Assembly (NCBI GenBank): GCA_000349905.1
Contig: KB722745.1
Span: forward strand, 763,723-827,722
Length of the DNA stretch: 64,000 nucleotides
From: Volvariella volvacea V23
Taxonomy: Eukaryota; Basidiomycota; Agaricomycetes; Agaricales; Pluteaceae
Direction: 5' to 3'
Made by a program: the position numbers and the translations under genes. The notes beneath the pieces were generated by a model that made no database searches, had not been told where the DNA came from, and worked only from the letters and a program-made list of their open reading frames with translations. This document shows, piece by piece, positions 34,837-45,772 of the stretch (position 1 is the stretch's first letter; the number at the start of each line of letters is the position of its first letter).

Positions 34837-36066
34837 TTAAAGGAACAGGAGTATGACAATTGAAATGACCTCGGGCAATTCTAAGTCCTGGATCGACTGT
34901 TGTTGGTCTTCAAATTCTTTGATCTCGCTTGGTTTGTCTTGGTATAATGTCTCCACCATCGGCTCGCTGAATGCCTCTCTCACCGCGTCTCCGCCCACAC
35001 TGTCTTTAGAATCATCATCTTCCGGAAAAACCTCTTCCCGCTCTTCGTGATCGACAAAGCCTTGATGAGGGAAGGTATTGCACTCCTGTTCGTTAGGTCG
35101 CCCCGTCCTTGCGCTCTTCCTCGAGACCTGTGCGCCCAAAAAGTAATGCATAAAGAGACGGACGAGAATAAAAACGACAAGCAGCAAGGCACAGAAATCT
35201 AAGATGGCGAAAATCACCACGGAAGAAGATGACACTTCATTCGACCCAGAGGACGTGCGTGCCGCAGTTGGGTAACGATTATTAGACGGGTGTTTGCTGT
35301 CCTGAGCTTGTGGTGATGATAAATCGAGCGAATTCGATAAAGGCGGTTGAGTGCATGCTTGAAGAACTCCATTATCGAGGGATGAGTAACTGACTCCTGA
35401 TGTATCCGGGGGTGGAGTAGCCGAATGAAGGAAAGCGGGGGTAAACTTGCTGCACTGAATTTCGTACGCGGCGGGTTCTGCAGTAGGAATGGCCGTGGGG
35501 CTACTAATTGTGTGCAGAACCTCGGGGATGAGTTCTCCGGTCGTGGCTACCACGCTACCTGTACCAAGGTCTTCATAGTAACCTCGCGATGGCGAGAAAG
35601 AAGGACCAACAGCTGCGCGCCAAATTGCGTATGGGCCTAAGATTTGCAGGGCGATTGACAAAATCCCCAGGATAACCACCAACCACGTATTAATAGGGAC
35701 CCAGTAACCGCCTGCGTCGTCATCGTCTTCGAGCGGAAGATCAGAAGGTGGAGGCGGAGGATCAGGGTCGCTATTATCACCATCCTTGAATGGTGGTTCG
35801 GCGGGGTCCTTCATCGGGCTGCCCGTATTGCTGTCTTCAGACCCGACAATACTAGGCGAGGTGGGAGGAATATTGCTCGGTGGAAGTGGAGAGCCTGGTG
35901 TAGGCGAGTCGCCGCTTGTCTTAATTTTGACCATTTGCGTGCTCTTCTGGAGTGTTATCCACAGCAATATCACTCGAAAGGCAGATGTAAGGCTAGGCGT
36001 GGCAATTGAGAAGATGCGGGGTGATTCGAAGTATAGTTGGTTTTGAAGCACTGCAGTTGTGTTCAT
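34837..36066 (-). CDS. Hypothetical multi-pass membrane protein
   Basis: A 409-residue single-exon ORF. A short hydrophobic N-terminal segment (around residues 25-40, FRVILLWITL) is followed by a Pro/Ser-rich linker with PPPPPSDLP and an acidic DDDD. The first strong helix is WLVVILGILSIALQILG (around 128-148), then a Thr/Ser-rich, probably exposed region, then VIFAILDFCALLLVVFILV (around 285-310). The tail is acidic (EEVFPEDDD). I recognise no family. The last residues (EVISIVILLFL) could be read-through into an intron, so the true C-terminus may differ. Whether it is expressed is unknown. Confidence 0.45.
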   Translation of the reverse strand: MNTTAVLQNQLYFESPRIFSIATPSLTSAFRVILLWITLQKSTQMVKIKTSGDSPTPGSPLPPSNIPPTSPSIVGSEDSNTGSPMKDPAEPPFKDGDNSDPDPPPPPSDLPLEDDDDAGGYWVPINTWLVVILGILSIALQILGPYAIWRAAVGPSFSPSRGYYEDLGTGSVVATTGELIPEVLHTISSPTAIPTAEPAAYEIQCSKFTPAFLHSATPPPDTSGVSYSSLDNGVLQACTQPPLSNSLDLSSPQAQDSKHPSNNRYPTAARTSSGSNEVSSSSVVIFAILDFCALLLVVFILVRLFMHYFLGAQVSRKSARTGRPNEQECNTFPHQGFVDHEEREEVFPEDDDSKDSVGGDAVREAFSEPMVETLYQDKPSEIKEFEDQQQSIQDLELPEVISIVILLFL

Positions 36067-36595
36067 GAAAGAGGGAAATCCTCAAGGAGAGATCGACAGT
36101 TGCAGCAGGGCGTGCAAACAGGTGTAGAAATTGGGAGATGACGAGGGCGCGCAGCGGATGAGTTGTGGGGTAGGATGCGGTGTGGAAGGAACGCCCCGGG
36201 CTTGAGTTATGTGCTTTTCTAGTGATCGGTGCTGGAAATGAGGTCATTGTCCTCTGCTCATGTTGTTCGCCTCATTCTAACCCATCCGTTGGAGTTGGCC
36301 ACCTCGGCCATTGGCATGCATTCCCAATTGGAATTATGACAAGGGCGGGGCTTCGCGCGTATTGTGTCGCGACGGTACAAACCTTGTAAGAGCTGCGTCT
36401 GGGCCCTTTAATGCCGACCCAAAAATCGACCACGCACCACGAAACTCCGGATCTGGAACTTGGACGTAGATTTATTAGACACTACTTCGCTCGCCCTAAT
36501 CAATGAGTACTCGAGATAGAAAAAGATAAAACAGGGTATAACTTCCAACATTACCAAGTCCGTCGAAAGAATTCATGGATACCGAAAATTTCAAC
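36067..36595. other. Intergenic, no gene seen
   Basis: Upstream of the membrane-protein ORF and downstream of F-box gene A. No supported gene. Confidence 0.5.
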
Positions 36596-38205
36596 CTAAC
36601 CCTTTAGAATCCCGTCCTTTACAGCCAAGTCTTTCAACTGCAGAACAATGCCCCATATCCTCTTCCTATTGCGCATACTACAACTTCTCCGACACGCCTT
36701 GGCGTAACTCAACCACGGAACCCGTACGACAATCTCATCTGCTTCTACACCATGTATTTTCCACTTCTCAAGCCAGTATTCCGTTTCCTCCTTCGATGGC
36801 GGGAAATCAAACTTTCGGAGAGGAGGGAGGTTCGGTACTGGTAGATACCAAGGTTCCTCCACCTGTATTTTGTGGTACGCAATGACCTGTACGTATGGAA
36901 GGAGCAAATTGCGGAGGTGTCGATTAATAGAGATCAAGTTAGCTAAATCTCTTATGGGTAGGAGGGTGCAAAGAATATAGAGTATGTCAAACGGAAGAGA
37001 GTCGAGGTTGGTAATACGTTGTGTGTGAGGTTTTCTAGTAGTGGGCGTATTACAGACCAGAAGCGGCCCTAATTCCATTGTCTCATGAATGGGGAACCTG
37101 ACAAAAGACGGCAATTATCTCGTACAGGTAGAAAAGGAAAGAAAGTATGGGAAATACCTGTCTGGACGAACCATAGTCCACATATTCCCGCGTCCCATCC
37201 ATGCTTCCTCTACAATCTCGTCTTCCGTCATATCCGTTCGCATCAATAGCTTCACCCACCACCGCAAGCCATAGTCCCAGGCATCCCCTTCCTCCACATC
37301 CTTCGGTACATCCGCCATCAAACACCAATCCATATACTGATCACGGTNNNNNNNNNNNNNNNNNNNNNNNNNNNNNNNNNNNNNNNNNNNNNNNNNNNNN
37401 NNNNNNNNNNNNNNNNNNNNNNNNNNNNNNNNNNNNNNNNNNNNNNNGAACCTCGTTCAGTGGACCATAGTCCACACCGCTGACAGGCCCATTGTGATAG
37501 CTGTTTTCGTCCCGTTTACTCCGGTAGAAGAGGCGATAGAGGTGGTGTGGTTCGAGTTCGGGACATACGTGCTGGAGAATTTGGTAGGAAGTAAAAGTCA
37601 TGATGTATGATTTCCCGAAATGTCTCAATGCGATGAAGATTTCACTTTGGAATTCCCCGTTCTCGTCGATCCGTCGTCGGTGGTAGCCACCAAGGCGCGG
37701 GTGAGGCCCCGGTGCGACGTCGTAAATAACATCGATTTCGTCCTTGGTTGGAGTTGGGTACTCTGGTAGTCCATTATGGTATTGTCTAAGCCACCTTAGA
37801 AGATCCGGAAATAGTGGAGCACGCGCACCAGGATGGAATATCTCATTCATATGCTGAACGACGGTCCCATTCACTTTGCGACAAGGGATGATGAGAACGT
37901 AGTCTGAAGAAGCCGATACGTCGTCAGGGGTATAAGCCAGCCTCCTCATGGCCCATTCGGGGAATTTGAAGTTCTTTTCTTCGCCCGTCCAAGTGTAGTT
38001 TCTGTGTTCTTCCTGAATGTAAAACAGGAGCTGAAGCCGGATCATCAGTACTCTCAGCCAGCCAATGGATCTAACTCACAGGAAATCTTGACGACATGTG
38101 ACGCCCCCCAGTTAGCTATTAATTTCCGTTCAGCATCCGAGTTTGCGGTGGAGGTTTGACGAGCACCAGGGAGCTACTGACCGAACAAAAGTAATCCGAG
38201 TCCAT
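36596..38205 (-). CDS. Protein with C-terminal F-box (paralogue A)
   Basis: Four exons: complement(join(36596..37097,37158..38012,38080..38115,38182..38205)). Removing the 100-N gap gives 438 residues with consistent phases. A conserved N-terminal module begins MDSDYFCS | LTGG and includes FPEWAMRRLAYT, DYVLIIPCRK, VIYDVAPGPHPRLGG, SYIMTFTSYQILQHVCPELEPHHLYRLF, VDYGPL and EDEIVEEAWMGRGNMWTMVRPDR. The F-box comes late, at about residues 300-335 (LDSLPFDILYILCTLLPIRDLANLISINRHLRN), followed by a tail ending SCSMRNRKRIWGIVLQLKDL. N-terminal unknown module plus C-terminal F-box is an uncommon order. A tandem paralogue follows 260 bp upstream in transcriptional terms. Confidence 0.82.
37348..37447. 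other. Assembly gap of 100 N inside an exon; probably zero length
   Basis: Abutting the edges on the minus strand gives CTG AAC GAG GTT CAC CGT GAT CAG (LNEVHRDQ). The paralogue at 39.2 kb reads LEKLHNKQ at the same place, so the junction codon CAC (His) matches the paralogue's His codon and no residue is missing. Confidence 0.93.
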
Positions 38206-38462
38206 GGTGCAGCGTTTACCAACTAGTGGGTTTGAACTCTTCTGGAGAAAGAAGATCGAACGGAGTGTATCATTTTTATATGATACGGGTGAGTAAGATG
38301 TGGAGACGAGACAAATGATGGCAAGTTTGCTTATTCAAATCCACCAAAGCAGTATCACGCAACCCCCGTCAGCCTCCGGTACCACCAAGCACGTCGATCT
38401 ACAAAGGTAGGATGTAAGTGCTACATATACATAAGCCTAGCGTTGGTCTCACAAGGCATCTA

Positions 38463-39929
38463 TCAGCCGTCAATAATTCCATCCTTCACTGCCAAGTCCC
38501 TCAATTGTAAAATGATACCCCATATCCTCCTCCTGTTACACATGCTACAACTCTTTCGACAGGCTTGGGCATAGTTCAGCCACGGGACTTGATCAACAAT
38601 ATCCTCTACTTTGATCCCATGCTTCTGCCATTCGTCGAGCCAGTATTCTGTTTCCTCCTTAGCCCGTGGCTCGTCGTCAGGTTGTGGCTGGAGACGTGGG
38701 ATGTTCGGCACAGGGAGGTACCAGGGTTCCTCCTTCCGAATTTTTTGATATGCGATTGAGTGGATATAGGGCAGTAAGAGGGACCGAATTTGTCAGTTAA
38801 GGGACAACATCGTGGTCAGATTGCGCATAGGGATGTAAGTACAGAGTATGTGGTATATGTCGAACGGGAGGGAATCAAGGTTGGGCTTGAGTCCGGAAGA
38901 TGACTTGGGAGAATTCGAGGTATGACAGTCGAGCAATGGTGGGAGCTGTATTGTCGCCTGTATTGGGAACCTGATGAAATTCAAAAGTCTGTGAGCTAGA
39001 TAATGGGCTAACGTAACACGAAGAGAGGTACCTGTCTGGACGAACCATGACCCACATATTTCCGCTCCCCATCCACGCCTCGTTGACGATCTCGTCCTCC
39101 GTTCTATCTCGTCGCATCAGCAAACTCATCCACCAATTTACACTTTGATATCCAGCATCCGGAGGTATGTCTGCCAACAAAGACCAGTATGCATACTGCT
39201 TGTTATGTAGTTTTTCAAGCGGACCATAATCCACATCGCCCACAGGTCCATTGAGAAGAAGGTTCGTTTCATTAGGCCGAGAAAAGAGACGGTACAGGTG
39301 GTGTGGTTGTAGTTCGGGACAGACGTGGCACAGGATCTGAAAAGAAGTGAATGTCATGATAAATGTATGGCCGAAGCTGATGACAACAAAGCGTCGCTCG
39401 ACGCGACCGTTTCGTAGTTGGACGTAATCCCCGAGATCAGGATGAAGGCCAGGCACAATGTCAAAAACTAGGGTAACTTCGTTCTCGTTTGGATTTTCTA
39501 TTGCTGGAGCATTCCCAAGTTGATGTCAAACCCTTCTAATATAACAGAGGATGAAAAGACGTACCCTCTTGAGAAAAGTCGTCTTTGTACTCAACGACTA
39601 CGCCATTTTCTTTACGGCACGGCGTAAGGAGTACGAAGTCGGTAGAGGCTTGGCGATCTTCCTCAGTATATGCCAGTCTCTCTCTGGCCCAATTAGGCAT
39701 TATGAAATTGCTCTCCTTCCCTCTGTAAGCGTACATATCCGATGAGTTTTCGAGGTCATCGGTAATCTGTAGTCACAAGTAAATACATAGCCGGTCGAGG
39801 TGTGGACAACTTACGATATCTGTCCCAGTCATGTAGTGCCCGCCAGTAAGCTATTTGTGCCTGCACACTCAGCATATCCTCAGATCACGGGTTAATAGTA
39901 CTAACTGAGCAGAAGAAATCGGAGCCCAT
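38463..39929 (-). pseudogene. Protein with C-terminal F-box (paralogue B), one nonsense codon
   Basis: Five exons: complement(join(38463..38970,39032..39503,39565..39766,39815..39850,39906..39929)). It matches paralogue A throughout: MGSDFFCS | LTGGHYMTGTDI, MPNWARERLAYT, DFVLLTPCRK, VFDIVPGLHPDLG, IMTFTSFQILCHVCPEL, VDYGPL, EDEIVNEAWMGSGNMWVMVRPDR, F-box LDSLPFDIYHILCTYIPMRNLTTMLSLN. After SLN the frame has TGA at 38793-38795 where A has CGA (Arg), then continues perfectly (IRSLLLPYIHSIAYQKI ... CSMCNRRRIWGIILQLRDL) to 38463. Relative to A it lacks about 25 residues before VFDIVPG and has a 61-bp intron there. Read-through would restore 413 residues; as written, the protein ends inside the F-box. 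Confidence 0.8.
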
Positions 39930-40177
39930 GGCAATGGATTGGAGTGAAGGGGAGGATGTCGTATATTAGCCCACTCGAAGTCCGAGTCTACCTAGACCCT
40001 GGACGGGTGTCGTTCTCGCTGCCTGGGCACACAGAACATGAGTGCCAACCCAAATATCAGAGCGCGGTGAACTACTCGATTGCTGGGCGCACCAACGGCT
40101 GTGCTGTGCTTTTGTTGTGCGGTGTTTGTGTCGGGCTACCCATCCTCGGCCGTCCCGCTTGTTGTTCTCCCAAATCC

Positions 40178-41434
40178 ATGGAAGAATCACTTCAAGCAGA
40201 ACAGACCACCCAAGTCTCTTCTCAACCACCTCCCCAACCCATCGAGCACCTTTCCTTTCCTACATTTACCGAAGAGGAGCCCCAGCATGAGAGCACAGCC
40301 GGACCATCACGGCAGATCCTCAAGGATCGACTTTACATCGGTAACTTGCACCCCAGCGTCGATGAGTGAGTAGCTTTCCTCCCCATATTATGGCTTGTAT
40401 TTTTTGTCTAACGGGCAAACCATCAAGATATACCCTTCTACAAGTTTTCTCGAAATTTGGCAAAGTGACTAAACTAGACTTCCTGTTCCACAAGACCGGC
40501 ATGTTGAAGGGCAAACCAAGAGGTTATGCGTTCGTTGAATACGGGAAACCAGAGGTATGTTGCAGCCCGTTTATCGGTTAAAGTTCCGTGTTCGCTCATC
40601 CCGGGTTCCTTTACGCATTCAACTTCATACAATGACCACAAACCCCGAATCATCCCTCCCCCTCCTTGTCCGACACGATGAACCCACGCCGACGGACTGT
40701 TTCCCTCTGCTGTCAGATATGACCCGGGAGAAGCGAGCACATGAACGTGAACGAGCGTTACTAAATCAGTTTCTACTTGTCTAGGAAGCTGTAAAGGCAT
40801 TGTCTTTGGCACACGATAAGCTACTTCGTGGCCGCAAACTCGTGGTCACCTATGCGCAGCAAGCGCCACTTGATTCCGTTGGATCTGGTGGATACGGCCA
40901 GCTAGGTTCTAAGCATAGGAAGGGCATGTCAGAGGCCGGCCGCCCCACCACGCTGAGCCTATTGAAATCTGGTTCCAGTCGGCGAGAAAGGTGAGAAACG
41001 CCACACACATACTCAACTACTGGATAACTGAAATAGACCGTAGTAACACACAAGATAAGATTGCTATGATGGAGGCAAAGTTACGACAAATGGAGAGTAC
41101 CAACCCCGGCAACCGATCGTCATCGACCATTCTCCCTCATCCATCTCTTCCACCCAAACCAATCGGTGCTCCCACGACTTCTGCCCCACATCAACGGGCT
41201 AACCTTCCTGCTCGTCCCGCACCCGCAACTAGCTCGAGGTTGGGTACAACCAACAAGCCTCCACCCAAGAAACTCCCCACCCCTCCAACGGCTTTGTTGC
41301 CTCAGCAGCCAGCCACAGCGCCCTCTACTGTCGCTCAACCACTTTCTTCATCCGCTAAAGTGGCCAAATCCAAACTCGTTGGAGTCAAGATTACGAAACC
41401 TAAGCAACCAAAACCTGCAGAGACTGATGATTGA
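40178..41434 (+). CDS. RBM18: RNA-binding protein, RBM18-like
   Basis: Four exons: join(40178..40365,40428..40554,40785..40990,41044..41434), 303 residues. One RRM: RNP2 LYIGNL (about residues 51-56), then FSKFGKVTKLDFLFHKTG, RNP1 as GKPRGYAFVEY, and LLRGRKLVVTYAQQ. The order and the FDFLFHKxGxLxGxPRGY-type core match RBM18, a conserved single-RRM protein of unclear role. After the RRM a short helix DKIAMMEAKLRQME corresponds to RBM18's KIxAIEAKLKxM end. The fungal protein adds a Pro/Ala-rich, Lys-ending tail. The acceptor of the last intron must be at 41041-41043 because the one 10 bases upstream leads to a stop. It starts 250 bp from the divergent F-box gene B. Confidence 0.88.
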
Positions 41435-41735
41435 ATTCTGAGGATTATACAGATTGGGTTAATATAATATGTTTGTATCTGAATATATCGCTAATAAATC
41501 GGATTCAAGTATTGCGCCCATCCGCTGTGAATGACCACCTTATGCGATTTCTTGAGCCTGTGCCCAAGTTGTATGTGCGCCACAGATCGCATTGCGAGCA
41601 AGACACTCATTTCTTTGATCATGTATTCCTGAAAAGTCCGCCTAATGGTATTCCTCTACAAGATATAATATACACAATATATACTACAGCTAGAAAGAAC
41701 TAGAAACCAAATACCCCATCCAAGTGCCAACGTGT

Positions 41736-44700
41736 TCACGCCTGCGTCCTACCAAAAGTCTTATGCCAAGTGTACAACTGGCAATCGCTATTCGCGGATG
41801 AAGAAGGCGGGACTTCCTTCAACGCAAACTCTACATGCGACAACTTGATGACGCGCTTGGGCCACGATTCGGAGTCGAGTGGTTTCTTGCTGTCCGCGTT
41901 CTTGCTGTTGTTCGCATCATCCTTTGCCTCAGATTTTGACTTGTCTTCCGATGTCTTGTCTTCCGAGTCGCCAGCGGCACCAGATTCAGAAGTGGAATCG
42001 GAGGGGATATCCTTGTTATCGGACAGAGGGGGCGAGGGCGGGGGCGAGGGCAGAGCTTGTTTTGCGAGTTCGAGATCTTTGACTAGATCTCGGACTGAAG
42101 CCATTGCGGCTGAGACGCACAGGTCTGCAAAGAAGTCAATCTCAATAAGACTTGTTCACTGGAAACTGGATAAGGTCGACGACGTACTCTTCAAGTCGGA
42201 ACCAGAGTAGAATTGTGTCTTCTTGGAGAGTGCATCGATATCGATTTCTGGGTCCAGGGTCTCGTCACGAAGATGAGAGCGTAATATTGCTGAGTTGGGT
42301 CTCGTTTAGAGCTCGGTCAAGTTTGGGGTACTGGGTGAGATCTTACCTGCTCGTTGTTCTTCGCCAGGTGAGCCGATTAGCATACGACTTGGTAGGCGTC
42401 GCAAGATGGCATCATCCAAGTCATAAGGCTAAAGAAAGATATTCAATATGCGACACAAAAAGGGCGCAACAGATCGCACTGACTCGGTTGGTAGCGCCAA
42501 CGACCACGATGCCGGCTTTCTTGTTATCTTTTGAGGTTGTGATTCCGTCCATAGACTAAACAAACCCAGTCATTTTAGAAATTGATTTGGCTGAAACACC
42601 GGCGGTGGACTTGCCTGCATGATTTCATTGAGCTGGTGATCATTTTTAATTAGATTCAATAGTATAAACGGCGAAGATACGGATACATACAATATTTCGT
42701 CGCCAGCTTGGGTCATTGCAAGCTCTAGCCTTGAATAGCGCATCGATCTCATCGATGAAGATGATGCAGGGCGCCAGTTTCTTCGCTAGGCTCTATCGGA
42801 ATGAGAGCGTTCAATGGCTCAGTCTAAACCCAAGAAACGCTCAAACTCACAAACATAGAAGCAATAAGCTTTTCGGACTCTCCGAGCCACATATCGTGCA
42901 CCGAACTCGGCTTGATGGCCAACATCCTAGACCCACACTCCTTGGCAAGAGCTCTGCACACCATCGTCTTGCCTGTCCCGGGTGGGCCATAGAGTAGCAC
43001 GCCTCCAATGGCCTCCTTCCTGAGGACACCAGACTTGAAGGCTTGAGGATAGAGGAGTGGCATGGAGACAATGCTGCGAAGGGTCTCAATTATATATTGT
43101 GGGATGCACACATCCTCAAACGACGTGTCCAGCTGGCCTATGAGGTGGTGGGTAATCGCTCGTCAGTTTCAAACATACTTAATTGGCGTTCTGGATACGT
43201 ACGACGGTCGATGATGCAGGGAAGTAGCCTCTTTTCATGGTCGGTAAGGTCGCCCGCTTCTCTCACTTTCTTTACAATCTCGTCCTCCTTGAACTCTTCT
43301 TCCTTCCCTTGCTTGTCTGCGTTTTCTTTCTCCTTCTTCTCCTTGTCATCTTTCTCTGCTGACGTTGCGCTCGTTGCTTTCTCGTCCCCATCGCTCAAAT
43401 CTTCGCTATCAGACTCGTCAGGATCTTCATCAGATTCCTTTGTAGTTTCCGATTTCTCTTTCTCCTTCTTTATCCACTCGAGCCATTTGGAGTGTATTGA
43501 GTGATTAGACTCCACGAGGTCGAAAGCACGGAACAAGTGCTCATTTGTAACCTGGATGGTTTCTGTTGGATCCGTATTATCCACACTGGCCATTCCAATG
43601 GCAGAGCGCGAGACACTATCCAGGAGACTATATAGAGAGAGGCTCTTCTTCTCGGAAAACTGCTTCAAGGTAGAGATAAGACCCAAGGGTTTCTTCTTTT
43701 TGTCTGCTGAATCGCTGGTTGACGATGACTCGGAGCCGCTGGCATTGACAGGGCGCTGGATGGATTTTGATAAATCGGCATGGACAAGACTTGCATGTCG
43801 TTTCTCGAGGATAAGAGCTAACCAGCTGTGCCATATGTATTGATTGCGTCTCGAAGCCCAACGCGATAGTAATGATTTGAATGAAGAAGCACTGTGCTCC
43901 TCTGGTATAATCTTGACGCACGATTGGCCTGCCTTTAGGATAGTGTCCGGATCAGGTTCGGGAGTATCGTAGGACAAGCATTCGTAGTCCAAATCGGTCG
44001 TTACCCGTGGAAGGAAGTAGGTCGCCATGTGGTAGGGTAGGTCGAGCGTGATTGAGGATGACGTCCTGCGCTTGTAATCGAAATCTGGATGGAAACGAGC
44101 ACCTGGGCGCGCGATATCGTCTATATCCCGCTCCGACCAAGTATCCTCGGGCATTGCAAAGACGAGCATTGTGGGTTGGATATCAGCGGGCGCAACCTGG
44201 TCTGTGGGTTTGTTGGAAGGATTACGCCTTCGACGGATGGCCCGTAGCAAGTATTGGAGGAGCGGACGGAAGAAATAAGTGATGGTGTTGATTTCACGGA
44301 AATAGATTATGCGACGGGATGAAGCTTGAGGAGCCTCTTCGCCATCGTTTGGAGATGGTGGAGGTAGGTTGACGAGTTGGTCGAAGAGGCATTGCGGACA
44401 GTCACTGCACTTGTCGGTGCAAATTGCAGTCTTGGAGTTATCCAACACTCCTTGGAAAATAGTTCCGACCTCTGGGAAATCACAATCAGTATGCGAGAAC
44501 TTGATGTCTGACGAGCTGAAAAAGCTTACGGTCCCCAAAAATTCCCTGCTTGCCGGAGCACAACATCAGTGGATCAATAACCACGACGTCTGCTTCGTGT
44601 TTAGTGGCCAGCTTTTCCACCATGGCGTCAATGACAAATTGACCGTCAGCGTAGGGACAGTACAGGACGAGGTTGGGTTCCACTGCCTGCGCTGTCTCGG

Positions 44701-45004
44701 GGAGGGCTTTGATTTGAGTTGCAGAGAGGAAGGCCTGGCTCATGAGTGCTTGAGCCTCCCGTTCCATGGTCTCAGGCAGCGTGACCTTGCTTGAGAGCGA
44801 TGAGGATAAGATGCGCTGCGTCTTTGTTGAAGCGCCACATCGCCATAGGACATGCTGCGCAAGGTCAGGTGGAAGAAGACTCGGACGAGGTACTTCTGGG
44901 GTAGGTACGTCTGGAGATGATGCGTCCTGAGAAGGCGCGTCGGTGTTAACCTCTGGACACTTCTGCTCATCTTGAACGCGGGTTTCTTCTGTGTGTTCAG
45001 CCAT
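41736..45004 (-). CDS. Msp1/ATAD1-like AAA ATPase with long N-terminal region (copy 1)
   Basis: Nine exons: complement(join(41736..42124,42188..42289,42347..42428,42484..42555,42615..42632,42691..42792,42851..43137,43203..44471,44530..45004)), 931 residues. The AAA module is C-terminal, about residues 590-815: Walker A GPPGTGKT, Walker B CIIFIDEIDAL, sensor 1 VVVGATNR, and arginine finger region DDAILRRLP, with SLAKKL before Walker B as in Msp1/ATAD1. The N-terminal ~580 residues contain RIIYFREINTI and TMLVFAMPED, spaced like Walker B and sensor strands of a degenerate AAA-like domain (inference), then a very acidic and Lys-rich linker. Exon 5 is an 18-nt micro-exon (LNEIMQ) followed by a GC-AG intron. 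The family remodels or extracts proteins; mitochondrial membrane action is possible, but no targeting signal is evident. Confidence 0.88.
42615..42632 (-). other. 18-nt micro-exon with GC donor, AAA copy 1
   Basis: CTCAATGAAATCATGCAG encodes LNEIMQ, required between WRRN(I) and SMDGIT of the AAA domain. The following donor is GCAAGT. Using the GT three bases further in would break the frame. Confidence 0.88.
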
Positions 45005-45197
45005 GGTGATGAAAGCAGAAGAAGAGTGGTGATTATGCTCCGAAATAGCTACTGCGTTTATATAGAAACTCAGTGACAACTGCCACGCGGACTTGATGGT
45101 ACTCACAAATAATTTGTACTCATTATTGCCAAAGACACAATCTTAATTAGAAGGTGACTCAGAGTTGCGATATCAATTAGATCTCCGAGTCAAGTCA

Positions 45198-45308
45198 TTA
45201 TGCGATGCAGGCCTTGTGAATGTCGGATTTTAGACCAGATTGCTGTTGAGTATACCACGAGGCTGATGTGGCTATACCGAATGCCTTCCCCTCGGGTTTG
45301 TCGTTCAT
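45198..45308 (-). other. Conserved upstream short ORF, AAA copy 1
   Basis: A 36-codon ORF about 190-300 bases upstream of the AAA start, beginning M-N-D-K-P-E-G-K-A. A related block with M-S-D-E-P-E-G-R-A lies at the same place upstream of copy 2. It may be an upstream ORF, an alternative first exon or just shared promoter sequence. Confidence 0.4.
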
Positions 45309-45772
45309 CAAGGGATATGGGCGTTGGAGGCGGTGTTGAGCGCTATCCTCGATTGGTGCTGTTGAGTCACCCAGGACGTCGAAGAATAGCTCGCGTAGAA
45401 CGTCCAAGCCATTCAGCTGTCTCCAGTGGCCGGCAATAGCACATTGTCCTGCCCGAACAAAAGGGCCAAGCAGGGCGCTCAGGATGATGGCGACTTCAAC
45501 TTACTGAAACCGGAAATGATGTGACATTCCGCGTTACGCCTGTTGTGACGTTCAGCTGTGGACGGAGTCATTTCAGTCACGGTGACTGGCACCATATGTG
45601 CGCCCAGGAAGATCCTAAGGAAGCCTGACATCATTAAATTGCGCAGCCCGGACAAGGAGCGAGCTCACCAAAGGGAAAGCAAAGCTCAGCACAGTGGTAG
45701 TCGCTCTCCGACGGGATCGATGATGATGCACTGATCGCCCCTGCTATTCAGGTTCGAGTTCATTCAAGCGCC

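Noticed and set aside
42615..42620. Use of the GT inside GCAAGT as donor for the AAA micro-exon
   Set aside because: It would add four bases to the exon and put SMDGITT out of frame in both paralogues.
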